NCBI RefSeq assembly: GCF_002157465.1
Contig: NZ_NHOC01000005.1
Span: 9,134-73,133, forward strand
Direction: 5' to 3'
Source of the DNA: Butyricicoccus porcorum
Lineage (GTDB): Bacteria; Bacillota; Clostridia; Oscillospirales; Butyricicoccaceae
Length of the DNA: 64,000 bases
Below, piece by piece: positions 32,251 through 40,190 of the stretch (the stretch's first letter is position 1; each line of letters opens with the position of its first letter). A program made the position numbers and the translations under genes. Under the pieces are notes generated by a model that was given only the letters and a program-made list of their open reading frames with translations, had not been told where the DNA came from and searched no databases.

Positions 32251-33555
32251 ATGATGACCATTTGCAAAGATCCCGTACTCAACGTGGACACCTATGGCAA
32301 TATTTTTATGTACGCAACGCACCGTGATCTGACTACCTCACCGCGTCATATTATCCGTATGAATGAGCCGGTTCGTCCGGAGCTTCTTCAGAAGGCGCTC
32401 GAACTGGCGCTCATCCGTTTCCCGCAGATGGCCGTTGGCCTGACGCGCGGCGAAACTGCATATTCCTATCGTTACATTGACAAACCCCCGGTTGTCCTTC
32501 CGCTCCAGAACCATGTCTCCCCGTACTGGATGGGCTCGGCGGATACCAACGGATATCTGTTCCTGTGCGGTTACTGCCGCAATACCATCATCATGGAGTA
32601 TCAGCACTGTACCTGCGACGGACACGGCTTTGATGAGTTCATCCGCAGCGTGCTGTTTGAATACCTCACGCTGTGCGGTCATCCGGTCGAAAATGACGGT
32701 TCGATCCGCACGCGTGAGACAGAATTTGATCCGAAGGAATGTGAAGACGGCTTTGAACTGCTGAATGATGTGCCACGCTCCGGCGCAAACCATCATCCGG
32801 ATATTCCTTCGTTCCATATGCCGGAATATGACAGCACGACGGATGCCAACGAGCTGGTTACGGAAATTGCATTTCCCTTCTCCCAACTCAAGGCATTCAC
32901 AAAGAAAAACGGCGGCACCCCGATGACCTTTGTCATGACGGCACTTTCCCGCGCAATGCATTTGACCTACAACACCGATGAAGCAATTGTCGCGGAAATC
33001 CCGATGGATCTGCGCCCGCTTGTACCCAGCCCGACGACCCATTTCTTCGTCTCGCTGCTCGACCTGCCGTTCCTTCCGGAATATTACGACCTGTCGTTCG
33101 GAGAAGCCTGCCGCCGTTGCAGTGATTACTTCAATACCCAGCGTGCACTGGAACACAGTGCATGGTGGGCAAAGCAGAACGGCGACAACGTCTTTGCCAT
33201 CCACAACTCGGATATGCCGATTGCGGAGAAGGAACAGGCCATGCGCACCCGTGCGCGCAACTATATCCGCCGTGACAGCTTCATTCTGACCAACATTGGC
33301 GCCTTCCACCTGCCGGAAAGCATGCAGCCGTATGTTCTCGGCTACAGTGCCATCCTGCCGTGTGCATACCAGCCGTGGGGCGTTCTGGTCAGCTCGTACC
33401 GTGGATATCTGAAAATCAGCCTTGCCCAGCGCGACCACAACATGAATCTGGTGCGCAATCTGCTTGACACGCTGGCAGGCACAGGCGTTCGCGCCTCCAC
33501 CTATTCGTATCCGTTCCATACGACGCGTTACGACGGCAGATATCTCGACCGTTAA
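32251..33555 (+). CDS. Condensation/CAT-superfamily acyltransferase-like protein
   Basis: A 434-residue protein whose HCTCDGHG segment fits the HxxxDG active-site motif of the chloramphenicol acetyltransferase/condensation-domain superfamily. The N-terminal YGNIFMYATHRD and the later IPMDLRPLVP segment (related to the DFGWG-side structural strand) also resemble alcohol O-acetyltransferase-like members. I start at ATG 32251, 11 bp after GGAGG; another ATG follows immediately. No carrier-protein or synthetase genes are nearby, so a free-standing acyltransferase is likelier than NRPS condensation. The substrate is unknown. Confidence 0.65.
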   Translation: MMTICKDPVLNVDTYGNIFMYATHRDLTTSPRHIIRMNEPVRPELLQKALELALIRFPQMAVGLTRGETAYSYRYIDKPPVVLPLQNHVSPYWMGSADTNGYLFLCGYCRNTIIMEYQHCTCDGHGFDEFIRSVLFEYLTLCGHPVENDGSIRTRETEFDPKECEDGFELLNDVPRSGANHHPDIPSFHMPEYDSTTDANELVTEIAFPFSQLKAFTKKNGGTPMTFVMTALSRAMHLTYNTDEAIVAEIPMDLRPLVPSPTTHFFVSLLDLPFLPEYYDLSFGEACRRCSDYFNTQRALEHSAWWAKQNGDNVFAIHNSDMPIAEKEQAMRTRARNYIRRDSFILTNIGAFHLPESMQPYVLGYSAILPCAYQPWGVLVSSYRGYLKISLAQRDHNMNLVRNLLDTLAGTGVRASTYSYPFHTTRYDGRYLDR

Positions 33556-33580
33556 AGTGACTTTTCCCCTTCTATCCTGA

Positions 33581-33615
33581 AAGCCGGACTGCAAACGCAG
33601 CCCGGCTTTTTTTAC
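33581..33615 (+). terminator. Terminator of acyltransferase-like gene
   Basis: AAGCCGG pairs with CCGGCTT, with inner CTGC/GCAG, followed by T7. Confidence 0.85.
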
Positions 33616-34535
33616 TCTTTTTTGCGGGACCGGTACAAAATCAGCCCGATCACCAGACCGAGCAGTGCAGGGACTGTAATAAATAGCACCAGGTACATGC
33701 CGCCGAACCACGATCGGAGCGGTGTACACAGCACAGCGGCGGGAAATACCAGCGGAACGAGGTATTTATACCTACTATCCGACCGCCCCGCTGCCAATGA
33801 GCTGACCAGTGCGACAACCGGCAGAAGCAGCATCGACAGCACCACCGTGAGCATACCATCGTCGTGCATCGCGGCAAGCAGACAAATCAGCACAATTGTG
33901 GTGACGCCTGCCACCCGGATGAGACCTGCTGCCTGTCTGTGCCGCTGTGCCCATGCTGTCCATGTGCTCGCACGCCGTTCACCCTCCGACAATTCTGATC
34001 TTCTGATGGCAATGCCGATACCAATCCCAATCAGCGCCGGAACAAGTGCAAAAGCCGTGACATAAAACAGTTCAAAAGAATGAAATATAAAATATATCCC
34101 CCCAGCGGTGCCAACAGCAAACAACAGCGGCACAATCCATTTCAACCTGCTGCCCGATCTGCCTGCAAATATGCAGCAGACACAGCTCGCCAGAGGGAGA
34201 ACCAAATACATAGCAAGCAAGCTATATCCAAATGCATCTGAACCGTCTATGCAGAGGCTCCAGATCAGAAGACCGATACAAATCATTACAAATACTGTTA
34301 CAGATACAGCAACTGCGGTGTGTCGGTGCAGTTTCCTCCGCAGCTCACGCAGCGGTTCCGCACTGTACACCGGCTTCTTCTCTGCGTCTCCGGCGCGCAT
34401 TTCCTCCAACTCACGGCGGCAGTCCTCGCACTCTTCCAGATGGTCCTCAACCAGCCTGCGGCTCGCTTCGCTCGCCATATCCTCCACATACAGTGGGAGC
34501 AGGTCGCGGATGACCTCACAATCGATGCGTTTCAT
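33612..34535 (-). CDS. Membrane anti-sigma factor with zinc-finger N-terminus
   Basis: A 307-residue protein. The N-terminus has an anti-sigma zf-HC2 module: RDLLPLYVEDMASEASRRLVEDHLEECEDC, i.e. His-x3-Cys-x2-Cys near residues 32-39. A first membrane helix follows (about 80-100), then a further seven or so hydrophobic segments. Most such anti-sigma factors have one helix, so the large multi-span C-terminus is unusual and may sense membrane state. ATG 34535 overlaps the sigma-factor stop (ATGA), which supports a sigma/anti-sigma pair. Confidence 0.78.
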   Translation of the reverse strand: MKRIDCEVIRDLLPLYVEDMASEASRRLVEDHLEECEDCRRELEEMRAGDAEKKPVYSAEPLRELRRKLHRHTAVAVSVTVFVMICIGLLIWSLCIDGSDAFGYSLLAMYLVLPLASCVCCIFAGRSGSRLKWIVPLLFAVGTAGGIYFIFHSFELFYVTAFALVPALIGIGIGIAIRRSELSEGERRASTWTAWAQRHRQAAGLIRVAGVTTIVLICLLAAMHDDGMLTVVLSMLLLPVVALVSSLAAGRSDSRYKYLVPLVFPAAVLCTPLRSWFGGMYLVLFITVPALLGLVIGLILYRSRKKE

Positions 34536-35017
34536 GATATCCCTCCTGTCTGCTTCTGAATCTTCTGCCGGGCGCGGTGGTAGGTCACACATGCCCAGTG
34601 GTCTGTCTTGCCGAACAGTGCGCCGATCTGTGAAAACGACAGCTCGCCGAACACGCGGAGCGTGAATACCTCGCGATACGGTTCGGGAAGCGCATGCAGT
34701 GCCTGATGCACGGCAAAGGCACAGTCTTTATCCACCAGCTGCTGTTCGATATCTGTGACATCCGGCATCAAGTCAAAATCCGTTTCATTTCCAGTCACAT
34801 GCTTCTGTTTTTTCAGGTAGGTAAAGTAACAGTTGCGGGCGATGCGGCACAGCCATACCCGCACATCACAGTCTCCGCGGAAGCTGTCCAGCGACCGCAT
34901 GGCGCGAAAAAAGGTTTCCTGTGTGATCTCCTCGGCAACCATGTCGCTCGCCGACAGGCCGCGCACATATTTATAGACATCCAGAAAATAGTCCTCATAG
35001 ATTTGCCCGATGTTCAT
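34532..35017 (-). CDS. ECF-type RNA polymerase sigma factor
   Basis: 161-residue sigma-70 family member with region 2 (YEDYFLDVYKYVRGL to FRAMRSLDSFRGDCDVRVWLCRIARN) and region 4 (LHALPEPYREVFTLRVFGELSFSQIGALFG). Regions 1 and 3 are absent, as expected for ECF sigmas. Its stop overlaps the start of the anti-sigma gene. Its target promoters are unknown; autoregulation is typical. Confidence 0.9.
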   Translation of the reverse strand: MNIGQIYEDYFLDVYKYVRGLSASDMVAEEITQETFFRAMRSLDSFRGDCDVRVWLCRIARNCYFTYLKKQKHVTGNETDFDLMPDVTDIEQQLVDKDCAFAVHQALHALPEPYREVFTLRVFGELSFSQIGALFGKTDHWACVTYHRARQKIQKQTGGIS

Positions 35018-35092
35018 GCCGCTTCACCTCCCTCTTTGTCTAACAGACTGTCTGGGCAGAAAAATATCACAGAAAAATTTTTCTTTTTTCAC

Positions 35093-35117
35093 AAAAAAAG
35101 CAAACCGCAGGGTTTGC
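35093..35117 (-). terminator. Terminator of EamA gene
   Basis: GCAAACC pairs with GGTTTGC around GCAG-type loop; T7 follows on the minus strand. It overlies the start region of the ECF unit, 4 bp after the EamA stop. Confidence 0.82.
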
Positions 35118-35120
35118 CTT

Positions 35121-35549
35121 TTACTTATAATTCACGAGAATCAGCCCTGCCACACACAGTGCCGCGCCGAACAATTGACGCACACTCATGCCCTCATGGT
35201 AACACAGCACGCCGATTACCAGCAGCAGAACGGCAACGGCCAGATTGGCGGTCAGGGATGCGACGCTGATGGCCCAGCCGGTGCGGTACATGTACAGGAA
35301 GCCGGCTTCCAGACCGACAACCGCCAGACCGAGCGCGGCACTCGTCCAGTTGAGGCGGGAAAGTCCCTGGGCGAGGCCGCTTCCGCCCGCTGTCGCCAGA
35401 TACAGCGCAAGCGCCACCGCCGCACTCACCAGATAAGTCACGACCAGCGACAAAAACGGATTGACCTGCGCAGGCGTGCGGTTGGAAATCAAATGATAGG
35501 TCGTATTGGACGCGATGACCAGAAGCAGCGGCCAGACTGTCTGCCACAT
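35121..35549 (-). CDS. EamA-family transporter, half-size
   Basis: A 142-residue membrane protein with five hydrophobic segments, similar to a single EamA repeat (10-TMS transporters have two). Features: LLLVIASNTTYHLISNRTP at the N-terminus, AALGLAVVGLEAGFLYMYR in the middle and the terminal LFGAALCVAGLILVN. A half-size form probably dimerises. I start at ATG 35549 because GGAGGG lies 5 bp upstream; the longer frame includes the leader hairpin. A promoter and a terminator-like hairpin precede it, so its expression may be attenuated. The substrate is unknown. Confidence 0.75.
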   Translation of the reverse strand: MWQTVWPLLLVIASNTTYHLISNRTPAQVNPFLSLVVTYLVSAAVALALYLATAGGSGLAQGLSRLNWTSAALGLAVVGLEAGFLYMYRTGWAISVASLTANLAVAVLLLVIGVLCYHEGMSVRQLFGAALCVAGLILVNYK

Positions 35550-35565
35550 AAACGCCCTCCTTCCG

Positions 35566-35598
35566 AAAAAAAAGATCTCCCCAGCCTGTGGAGAGATC
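35566..35598 (-). promoter_or_regulatory. Terminator-like hairpin before the EamA gene
   Basis: On the transcript GATCTCTCC pairs with GGGGAGATC (one mismatch) and U8 follows, just ahead of the ribosome site. It could end lrgAB transcripts, but the promoter at 35639-35667 lies upstream of it, so it also sits in the EamA leader. An upstream CAGCTGTG can pair with CACAGGCTG of the loop, a possible antiterminator. Confidence 0.6.
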
Positions 35599-35638
35599 AC
35601 ATATTCTGTCACAGCTGTTTATCGGGATTCCGCTATCC

Positions 35639-35667
35639 AGTATACCCGATCAGCCGTCCGTTTGCAA
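35639..35667 (-). promoter_or_regulatory. Promoter of the EamA gene
   Basis: TTGCAA (35662-35667) and TATACT (35639-35644) on the minus strand, spacer 17 bp, directly after lrgB. Confidence 0.65.
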
Positions 35668-35674
35668 ACAGGTT

Positions 35675-36367
35675 TTACCACAGCATGGCAAACAGCGATG
35701 CCGTGCATGCGGTCAGCGTGCCGGAAACCGCAATGGCAAGCGAGCTCATCGCGCCCTCAATCTCGCCCATCTCCATCGCGCGCGCCGTACCGATGGCATG
35801 CGCTGCCGTGCCGACGGCAAGCCCCTTTGCCACCGGCTCCTCAATGCGGAACAGGCGGCACACACCGGACACAATCATATTTCCCAAAATGCCGGTCAGA
35901 ATGATGACAGCGACAGTGATCGTCACAATGCCGCCCAGCTCCTCTGAAATGCCCATGCCGATCGCAGTCGTGATGGACTTCGGCAGCAGTGTCACATACT
36001 GCTCATGTGTCAGCCCGAACAGCACCGACAAAAGCAGAATGCCGCCCATGCTTGCCAGCACGCCCGCAATGCTGCCCAGTGCAATTGCCTTTGCGTTCTG
36101 CCTGAGCAGCTTCATCTGGCGGTACAGCGGAATGGCAAGGCAGACGGTGGATGGGGTGAGCAGATAGCTGATGTACTGTGCGCTCTCCTCATAGGCTTTG
36201 TAATCGATGCGCAGCGCAAGCAGGACGCCCATCACAACAATGACGGCAATCAGCAGCGGATTGCAGATTGCCCAGCCGAATTTCCGCTTGCACCACAGGC
36301 CGAACAGAAATGCCGCGATTGTGAGCAGCACGCCGAAATAGGTACAGCTTGTCAGTACTTCACTCAT
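35675..36367 (-). CDS. lrgB: LrgB-family membrane protein
   Basis: Partner of LrgA in the holin/antiholin-like CidAB/LrgAB group, implicated in cell lysis control and, more recently, in pyruvate uptake. The 230 residues contain about six membrane helices and the family segments LLTPSTVCLAIPLYRQ, LLPKSITTAIGMGISEELGG and GTAAHAIGTARAMEMGE. ATG 36367 overlaps the end of lrgA by 8 bp. It is the second gene of the lrgAB unit. Confidence 0.92.
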   Translation of the reverse strand: MSEVLTSCTYFGVLLTIAAFLFGLWCKRKFGWAICNPLLIAVIVVMGVLLALRIDYKAYEESAQYISYLLTPSTVCLAIPLYRQMKLLRQNAKAIALGSIAGVLASMGGILLLSVLFGLTHEQYVTLLPKSITTAIGMGISEELGGIVTITVAVIILTGILGNMIVSGVCRLFRIEEPVAKGLAVGTAAHAIGTARAMEMGEIEGAMSSLAIAVSGTLTACTASLFAMLW

Positions 36368-36770
36368 GGATGGCCTCCCGCTTGCTGTGCCGGATATGCG
36401 GCAGTGACGCACGGGCAGCTGCGGCCTTTTCCTGACGGATCACCCACTGTGTCACGATTCCGGTGACCGCCATAACCATCACTGTCACAACGACCGTGAT
36501 AACCGAAACGGCAAGCAGGATCGGCCGCAGCTCGTTCCATGCATCCATCAATCCGACTGCTGCGGGAACAAACAGGATCGGCATAATCTCAATGAGAAAA
36601 TCTCCCGCCTGCTCCACCTCATCCAGCCGAATCACACCCGTCATCAGCACCGCCAACATCAGCAGCATGCCGTAGATGCTTGCCGGAATCGGCAGCGGGA
36701 GCAGCATCCGAAGCAGCTCACCGGCAAATGTAATCAGCAGAATCATACCAAACTGCCGCAAAAGTTTCAT
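36360..36770 (-). CDS. lrgA: LrgA-family holin-like protein
   Basis: 136-residue holin-like membrane protein with four hydrophobic helices and the family motif LPIPASIYGMLLMLAVL; IMPILFVPAAVGLMD also matches. ATG 36770 has GGAGGAAACC 8 bp upstream and is preferred over a longer frame. It is transcribed from a promoter at 36807-36835 and overlaps lrgB. No LytSR regulatory pair is in this window. Confidence 0.9.
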   Translation of the reverse strand: MKLLRQFGMILLITFAGELLRMLLPLPIPASIYGMLLMLAVLMTGVIRLDEVEQAGDFLIEIMPILFVPAAVGLMDAWNELRPILLAVSVITVVVTVMVMAVTGIVTQWVIRQEKAAAARASLPHIRHSKREAIHE

Positions 36771-36806
36771 ACTGGTTTCCTCCGTCCAAAGTTGTCCTAC
36801 CAATTT

Positions 36807-36835
36807 ATAATACTACAAAGAAACGGTAACATCAA
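36807..36835 (-). promoter_or_regulatory. Promoter of lrgAB
   Basis: TTGATG (36830-36835) and TATTAT (36807-36812) on the minus strand, spacer 17 bp. Confidence 0.6.
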
Positions 36836-36905
36836 TTGTTTTGACGGATGTTCCAAAAAGAAAAACTTCCAATTTTTATCAGCTTCTGCATCGATCTTTT
36901 TGTTC

Positions 36906-37520
36906 CTATTTATGGATTTTCTGCAATATTCCGATGATCTGTCCGGAGAGCACTACGGTCAGCACCGAATATGCGATGCGCTGCACCGGAATATAGCTCA
37001 GCGACAGCGCGAGCACGGCGATATCAATCAGCAGAAAGACCCACTTGATATCGACATGGGTCACATATGAAACGCTCATCGCCAGCGCATCGTCACCGCT
37101 CGCCGCGCCGCCCACACGCACACACAGCCCGGTGCCGATGCCGACAAACAGTGCGCCGATGGCTGCCGCTGTCAGCGGCATATCCGCCAGCTGCGGCCAG
37201 AACGGTTCAAAGCGCTCCCATAAATGGTATGACGCGGAAAAACCGACAGTCGCCACAAATGAATAGACCAGAAAGGTCTGTCCCAGCAGTTTCCACCCTA
37301 CGGCATAGCACACCAGATTGAGCAGGCCGCCGGACAGCGACGGTGAAATGCCCCACCAGTGCTCCAGAAGCAAGGTCAATCCCAGCACGCCTCCCTCCGT
37401 CACACCGGACAGGCTGTGTACCTGATACAGCCCGAATGCAAGAAATGCACTGCTGCACAGGGCAATGACACATGACCTGACTCTGATTTGAGATAACAGA
37501 GGCAGCAGCTTTTTTCTCAT
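36906..37520 (-). CDS. YitT-family membrane protein, short form
   Basis: A 204-residue membrane protein with about five helices. ALCSSAFLAFGLYQVHSLSGVTEGGVLGLTLLL and ISPSLSGGLLNLVCYAVGWKLLG match the YitT N-terminal domain (PF02588). The C-terminal DUF2179 soluble domain present in most YitT proteins is missing, so it could also be called a YczE-like protein. ATG 37520 follows AAAGGAG. It is next to tRNA-Leu(UAA) and the frame runs through the tRNA only as an artefact. Confidence 0.75.
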   Translation of the reverse strand: MRKKLLPLLSQIRVRSCVIALCSSAFLAFGLYQVHSLSGVTEGGVLGLTLLLEHWWGISPSLSGGLLNLVCYAVGWKLLGQTFLVYSFVATVGFSASYHLWERFEPFWPQLADMPLTAAAIGALFVGIGTGLCVRVGGAASGDDALAMSVSYVTHVDIKWVFLLIDIAVLALSLSYIPVQRIAYSVLTVVLSGQIIGILQKIHK

Positions 37521-37544
37521 ATGATCTGAACTCCTTTCTGTGGA

Positions 37545-37589
37545 TAGAAAGAACCCTGACCCGATGCCCCGCATCTGAATCAGAGTTCT
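37545..37589 (-). terminator. Terminator after tRNA-Leu(UAA)
   Basis: AGAACTCTGA pairs with TCAGGGTTCT and TTTCT follows on the minus strand. Confidence 0.65.
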
Positions 37590-37592
37590 ATC

Positions 37593-37679
37593 TGGTGCCG
37601 CTGACCGGACTTGAACCGGTACGCTGTTGCCAGCGAGGGATTTTAAGTCCCTTGCGTCTGCCGATTTCGCCACAGCGGC
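37593..37679 (-). tRNA. tRNA-Leu (anticodon UAA)
   Basis: Acceptor GCCGCTG/CAGCGGC, anticodon stem AGGGA/TCCCT with loop CTTAAAA (anticodon TAA), long variable arm typical of class II tRNAs, T-arm CCGG TTCAAGT CCGG, and encoded CCA. Confidence 0.95.
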
Positions 37680-37693
37680 AAATTGACTTATAT

Positions 37694-37722
37694 AGTATAC
37701 CAACCGCACCCCGTTTTGTCAA
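37694..37722 (-). promoter_or_regulatory. Promoter of tRNA-Leu(UAA)
   Basis: TTGACA (37717-37722) and TATACT (37694-37699) on the minus strand, spacer 17 bp, 15 bp from the mature 5' end. Confidence 0.85.
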
Positions 37723-37769
37723 GTCGTGCCGCCGGAGAAATCCCGCGAGACTTTTAGAGAAGCGTGCAG

Positions 37770-37808
37770 AAAACCGCCCCGGTGCCAAACTGAACTGCCC
37801 CGGGGCGG
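37770..37808 (-). terminator. Terminator of the DUF4393 gene
   Basis: CCGCCCCGG pairs with CCGGGGCGG around a 17-base loop; TTTTC follows on the minus strand, about 20 bp after the stop codon. Confidence 0.8.
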
Positions 37809-37827
37809 ATACCGTTTTTGAATGATC

Positions 37828-38547
37828 TTACGGCAGGCAAATGCGGATAAACCGACTGCCCAGCGCCGTCAACATGATATTTCCCGTACTCAGGCGAATC
37901 TGGCCGCCATGGTATTTCGGGAAGCGTTCACGGAATTCCTCAACCGTCTTGTTGATGACCTGTTCAAACAGCATGTAAATGTTTTCATATACATCACTCT
38001 GAATCTGGGTGAGTTCCTCCCGTTCCGATCGCATATGTACTTCGATCAGCTGTAATCGAATGAGGTTGTCGATTGTCGCCTGTACGCGCGCATAGTCGCC
38101 GTCCTCCGGCAGGAAATCCGTCATGCGGGAGATAACCTTGACCGCGCTCGATTTGATTTCGACCTGACGGGAAGCAAAACCGCCCTCCTTCTTGGTCTTA
38201 CACAGATAGCAGTTGGCGACGCCCATTGTCACACGGTCGCGCAGCGTGCGCAGAAATGCCAGATCCAGGCTGTCCAGCTGTCCGACAATCGCGACAAACG
38301 CGGGATGTACCAGTCCGCGCTTTTTCGGGTTCATGCTCGCTGCCAGCAGATTGGCATAGCCGCTACAGGTCGCCTCATCCGCCCAGATACACTGGATCAG
38401 CACAGGTCCTGCAATACTTGGGGTCGGCATACTTGGTTCTTCCGTCATACGCTCTGCAACAAGGGCTGACATCGTCTTTAAAACGCCCTCATTGGGACTG
38501 TAGGGTTTTAAATATTCTGTAATCTGCTGCTCAAACAAAAAACTCAC
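37828..38547 (-). CDS. DUF4393 (Abi-alpha-like) protein
   Basis: A 239-residue soluble protein whose central segment YANLLAASMNPKKRGLVHPAF followed by VAIVGQLDSLDLAFLRTL fits DUF4393, a family named for its occurrence with abortive-infection genes. The C-terminal part (TIDNLIRLQLIEVHM and LTALGSRFIRIC) also matches that family's final winged-helix-like block. Start GTG 38547, after AAAGGAAAGG. It is monocistronic with its own terminator; no toxin, nuclease or phage gene is adjacent, so the defence role is only suggested by family. The family call rests on memory of the conserved pattern. Confidence 0.55.
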   Translation of the reverse strand: MSFLFEQQITEYLKPYSPNEGVLKTMSALVAERMTEEPSMPTPSIAGPVLIQCIWADEATCSGYANLLAASMNPKKRGLVHPAFVAIVGQLDSLDLAFLRTLRDRVTMGVANCYLCKTKKEGGFASRQVEIKSSAVKVISRMTDFLPEDGDYARVQATIDNLIRLQLIEVHMRSEREELTQIQSDVYENIYMLFEQVINKTVEEFRERFPKYHGGQIRLSTGNIMLTALGSRFIRICLP

Positions 38548-38594
38548 ACCCTTTCCTTTTTATATCATATCATCCCCGTAGGCAAATTGCAACG

Positions 38595-38631
38595 AAAAAC
38601 GTCCTGTTTTCCGGCTTGGAAAACAGGACGT
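38595..38631 (-). terminator. Terminator of TrpB2 gene
   Basis: ACGTCCTGTTTTCC pairs with GGAAAACAGGACGT around GGCTT-type loop; T5 follows on the minus strand. Confidence 0.85.
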
Positions 38632-38668
38632 ACGCTAGTTTTTACAAAAAATACACAAAAACTCGGAA

Positions 38669-40051
38669 TTATTCCTGAATACCCGGCAGCTTCGGGATGG
38701 TGGCAAAACCGCGCGCCAGATCCTCATCGGTCGGAATATAGTCGGACATGGTCTTTTCGTTGTATGCCTTATAGGCAGCCAGATCGAAATAGCCCGTGCC
38801 GGTCAGGTTGAACAGGATGGTCTTCGCCTCGCCGGACTCGCGGCAGCGGATTGCCTCATCAATCGCCACGCGGATGGCATGGGAGGATTCCGGTGCGGGC
38901 AGGATGCCCTCGACCTTTGCAAACAGTTCAGCAGCCTCAAAGACAGCGGTCTGCTCAACCGCACGCGCCTCATCGAGGAAGCCGTCATGATACAGCTGAG
39001 ACAGGATCGGGCTCATGCCGTGATAGCGCAGGCCGCCCGCATGGTTTGCCGACGGGATAAAGCCGCAACCAAGAGTATACATCTTTGCCAGCGGCGTAAC
39101 CATACCGGTATCACAGAAGTCATATGCAAACTTACCGCGCGTCAGCGACGGGCAGGAGGCCGGCTCAACTGCGATAAAATACGGATTTGCCTTGCCGTTC
39201 AGCTTGTCGCCCATGAACGGCGCCATAATGCCGCCGAGGTTGGAGCCGCCGCCTGCACAGCCGATGACGATATCCGGGTATGCGTCTACCTTTTCCATCG
39301 CAGCCTTTGCCTCGATGCCGATGATGCTCTGATGAATCAGAACCTGATTGAGCACGCTGCCAAGGACATAGCGATAGCCGTCATGTGTGGTCGCATATTC
39401 CACTGCCTCGGAAATTGCCGTACCGAGCGAACCGGTGCTGCCCGGGAAGCGTTCCAGAATCTTTCTGCCGACCTCGGTTGTGTCCGACGGAGACGGGATG
39501 ATGTCTGCATCATAGGTATGGATGACTTCCTTGCGGTACGGCTTCTGCTCATACGAGCATTTTACCATAAATACCTTGCAGTCGAGACCAAAATACTGGC
39601 ATGCCATCGACAGCGCAGTACCCCACTGGCCTGCGCCGGTCTCCGTGGTAACGCCCTTGAGTCCCTGCTCCTTGGCATAATATGCCTGTGCAATTGAGGA
39701 GTTCAGCTTATGGCTGCCGCTGGTGTTGCCGCCTTCATACTTGTAGTAAATCTTCGCCGGGGTATCCAGCGCCTTCTCCAGATAATACGCACGCATCAGC
39801 GGAGACGGACGATACATACGGTAGCGTTCGCGCACCGGCTCCGGGATATCAATAAAGCGGTCCGTCGCATTCAGCTCCTGCTCTGCCAGCTTGGTGCAGA
39901 AAATCGGGGACATATCGTCCACTGTGACCGGCTTGAGCGTGCCCGGATGCAGAATCGGGCGATGGTCGGTCTTCATATCCGCGCGGACATTGTACCACTG
40001 CTTCGGGATTTCGTCCTCGCTCAAATAAATCTTATACGGATCTTTTGCCAT
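38669..40051 (-). CDS. trpB: Tryptophan synthase beta-like protein (TrpB2 type)
   Basis: PLP enzyme of the TrpB2 group, which converts indole and serine to tryptophan without an alpha subunit. The 460 residues are longer than TrpB1, with a characteristic extended N-terminus (MAKDPYKIYLSEDEIPKQWYN). The PLP lysine lies in GSHKLNSS near residue 115, the phosphate loop is GCAGGGSNLGG and GAGQWGTALS holds the catalytic region. No trpA or other trp gene is nearby, which fits an indole-salvage role. Promoter and repeats lie just upstream. Confidence 0.88.
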   Translation of the reverse strand: MAKDPYKIYLSEDEIPKQWYNVRADMKTDHRPILHPGTLKPVTVDDMSPIFCTKLAEQELNATDRFIDIPEPVRERYRMYRPSPLMRAYYLEKALDTPAKIYYKYEGGNTSGSHKLNSSIAQAYYAKEQGLKGVTTETGAGQWGTALSMACQYFGLDCKVFMVKCSYEQKPYRKEVIHTYDADIIPSPSDTTEVGRKILERFPGSTGSLGTAISEAVEYATTHDGYRYVLGSVLNQVLIHQSIIGIEAKAAMEKVDAYPDIVIGCAGGGSNLGGIMAPFMGDKLNGKANPYFIAVEPASCPSLTRGKFAYDFCDTGMVTPLAKMYTLGCGFIPSANHAGGLRYHGMSPILSQLYHDGFLDEARAVEQTAVFEAAELFAKVEGILPAPESSHAIRVAIDEAIRCRESGEAKTILFNLTGTGYFDLAAYKAYNEKTMSDYIPTDEDLARGFATIPKLPGIQE

Positions 40052-40064
40052 ACTATCTCTTCTC

Positions 40065-40106
40065 CATGCTTCATCTTAGTAGTGCATGAAATCATGCTTC
40101 ATCTTA
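40065..40106 (-). repeat. Two 14-bp direct repeats and a palindrome in the TrpB2 leader
   Basis: CATGCTTCATCTTA occurs at 40065-40078 and 40093-40106 (28 bp period), the second abutting the -10 box. Between and into them lies the palindrome GCATGAAATCATGC. This is an operator-like arrangement right at the transcription start. Confidence 0.7.
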
Positions 40107-40134
40107 TTATAAATTGGTGTGTATCAATTGTCAA
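40106..40134 (-). promoter_or_regulatory. Consensus promoter of TrpB2 gene
   Basis: TTGACA (40129-40134) and TATAAT (40106-40111) on the minus strand with a 17-bp spacer. Confidence 0.9.
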
Positions 40135-40190
40135 GCAATGCAGTTGATTCTGTGCGTGCGGCAAATGCCGATGCACAATCTTGCCGCATT

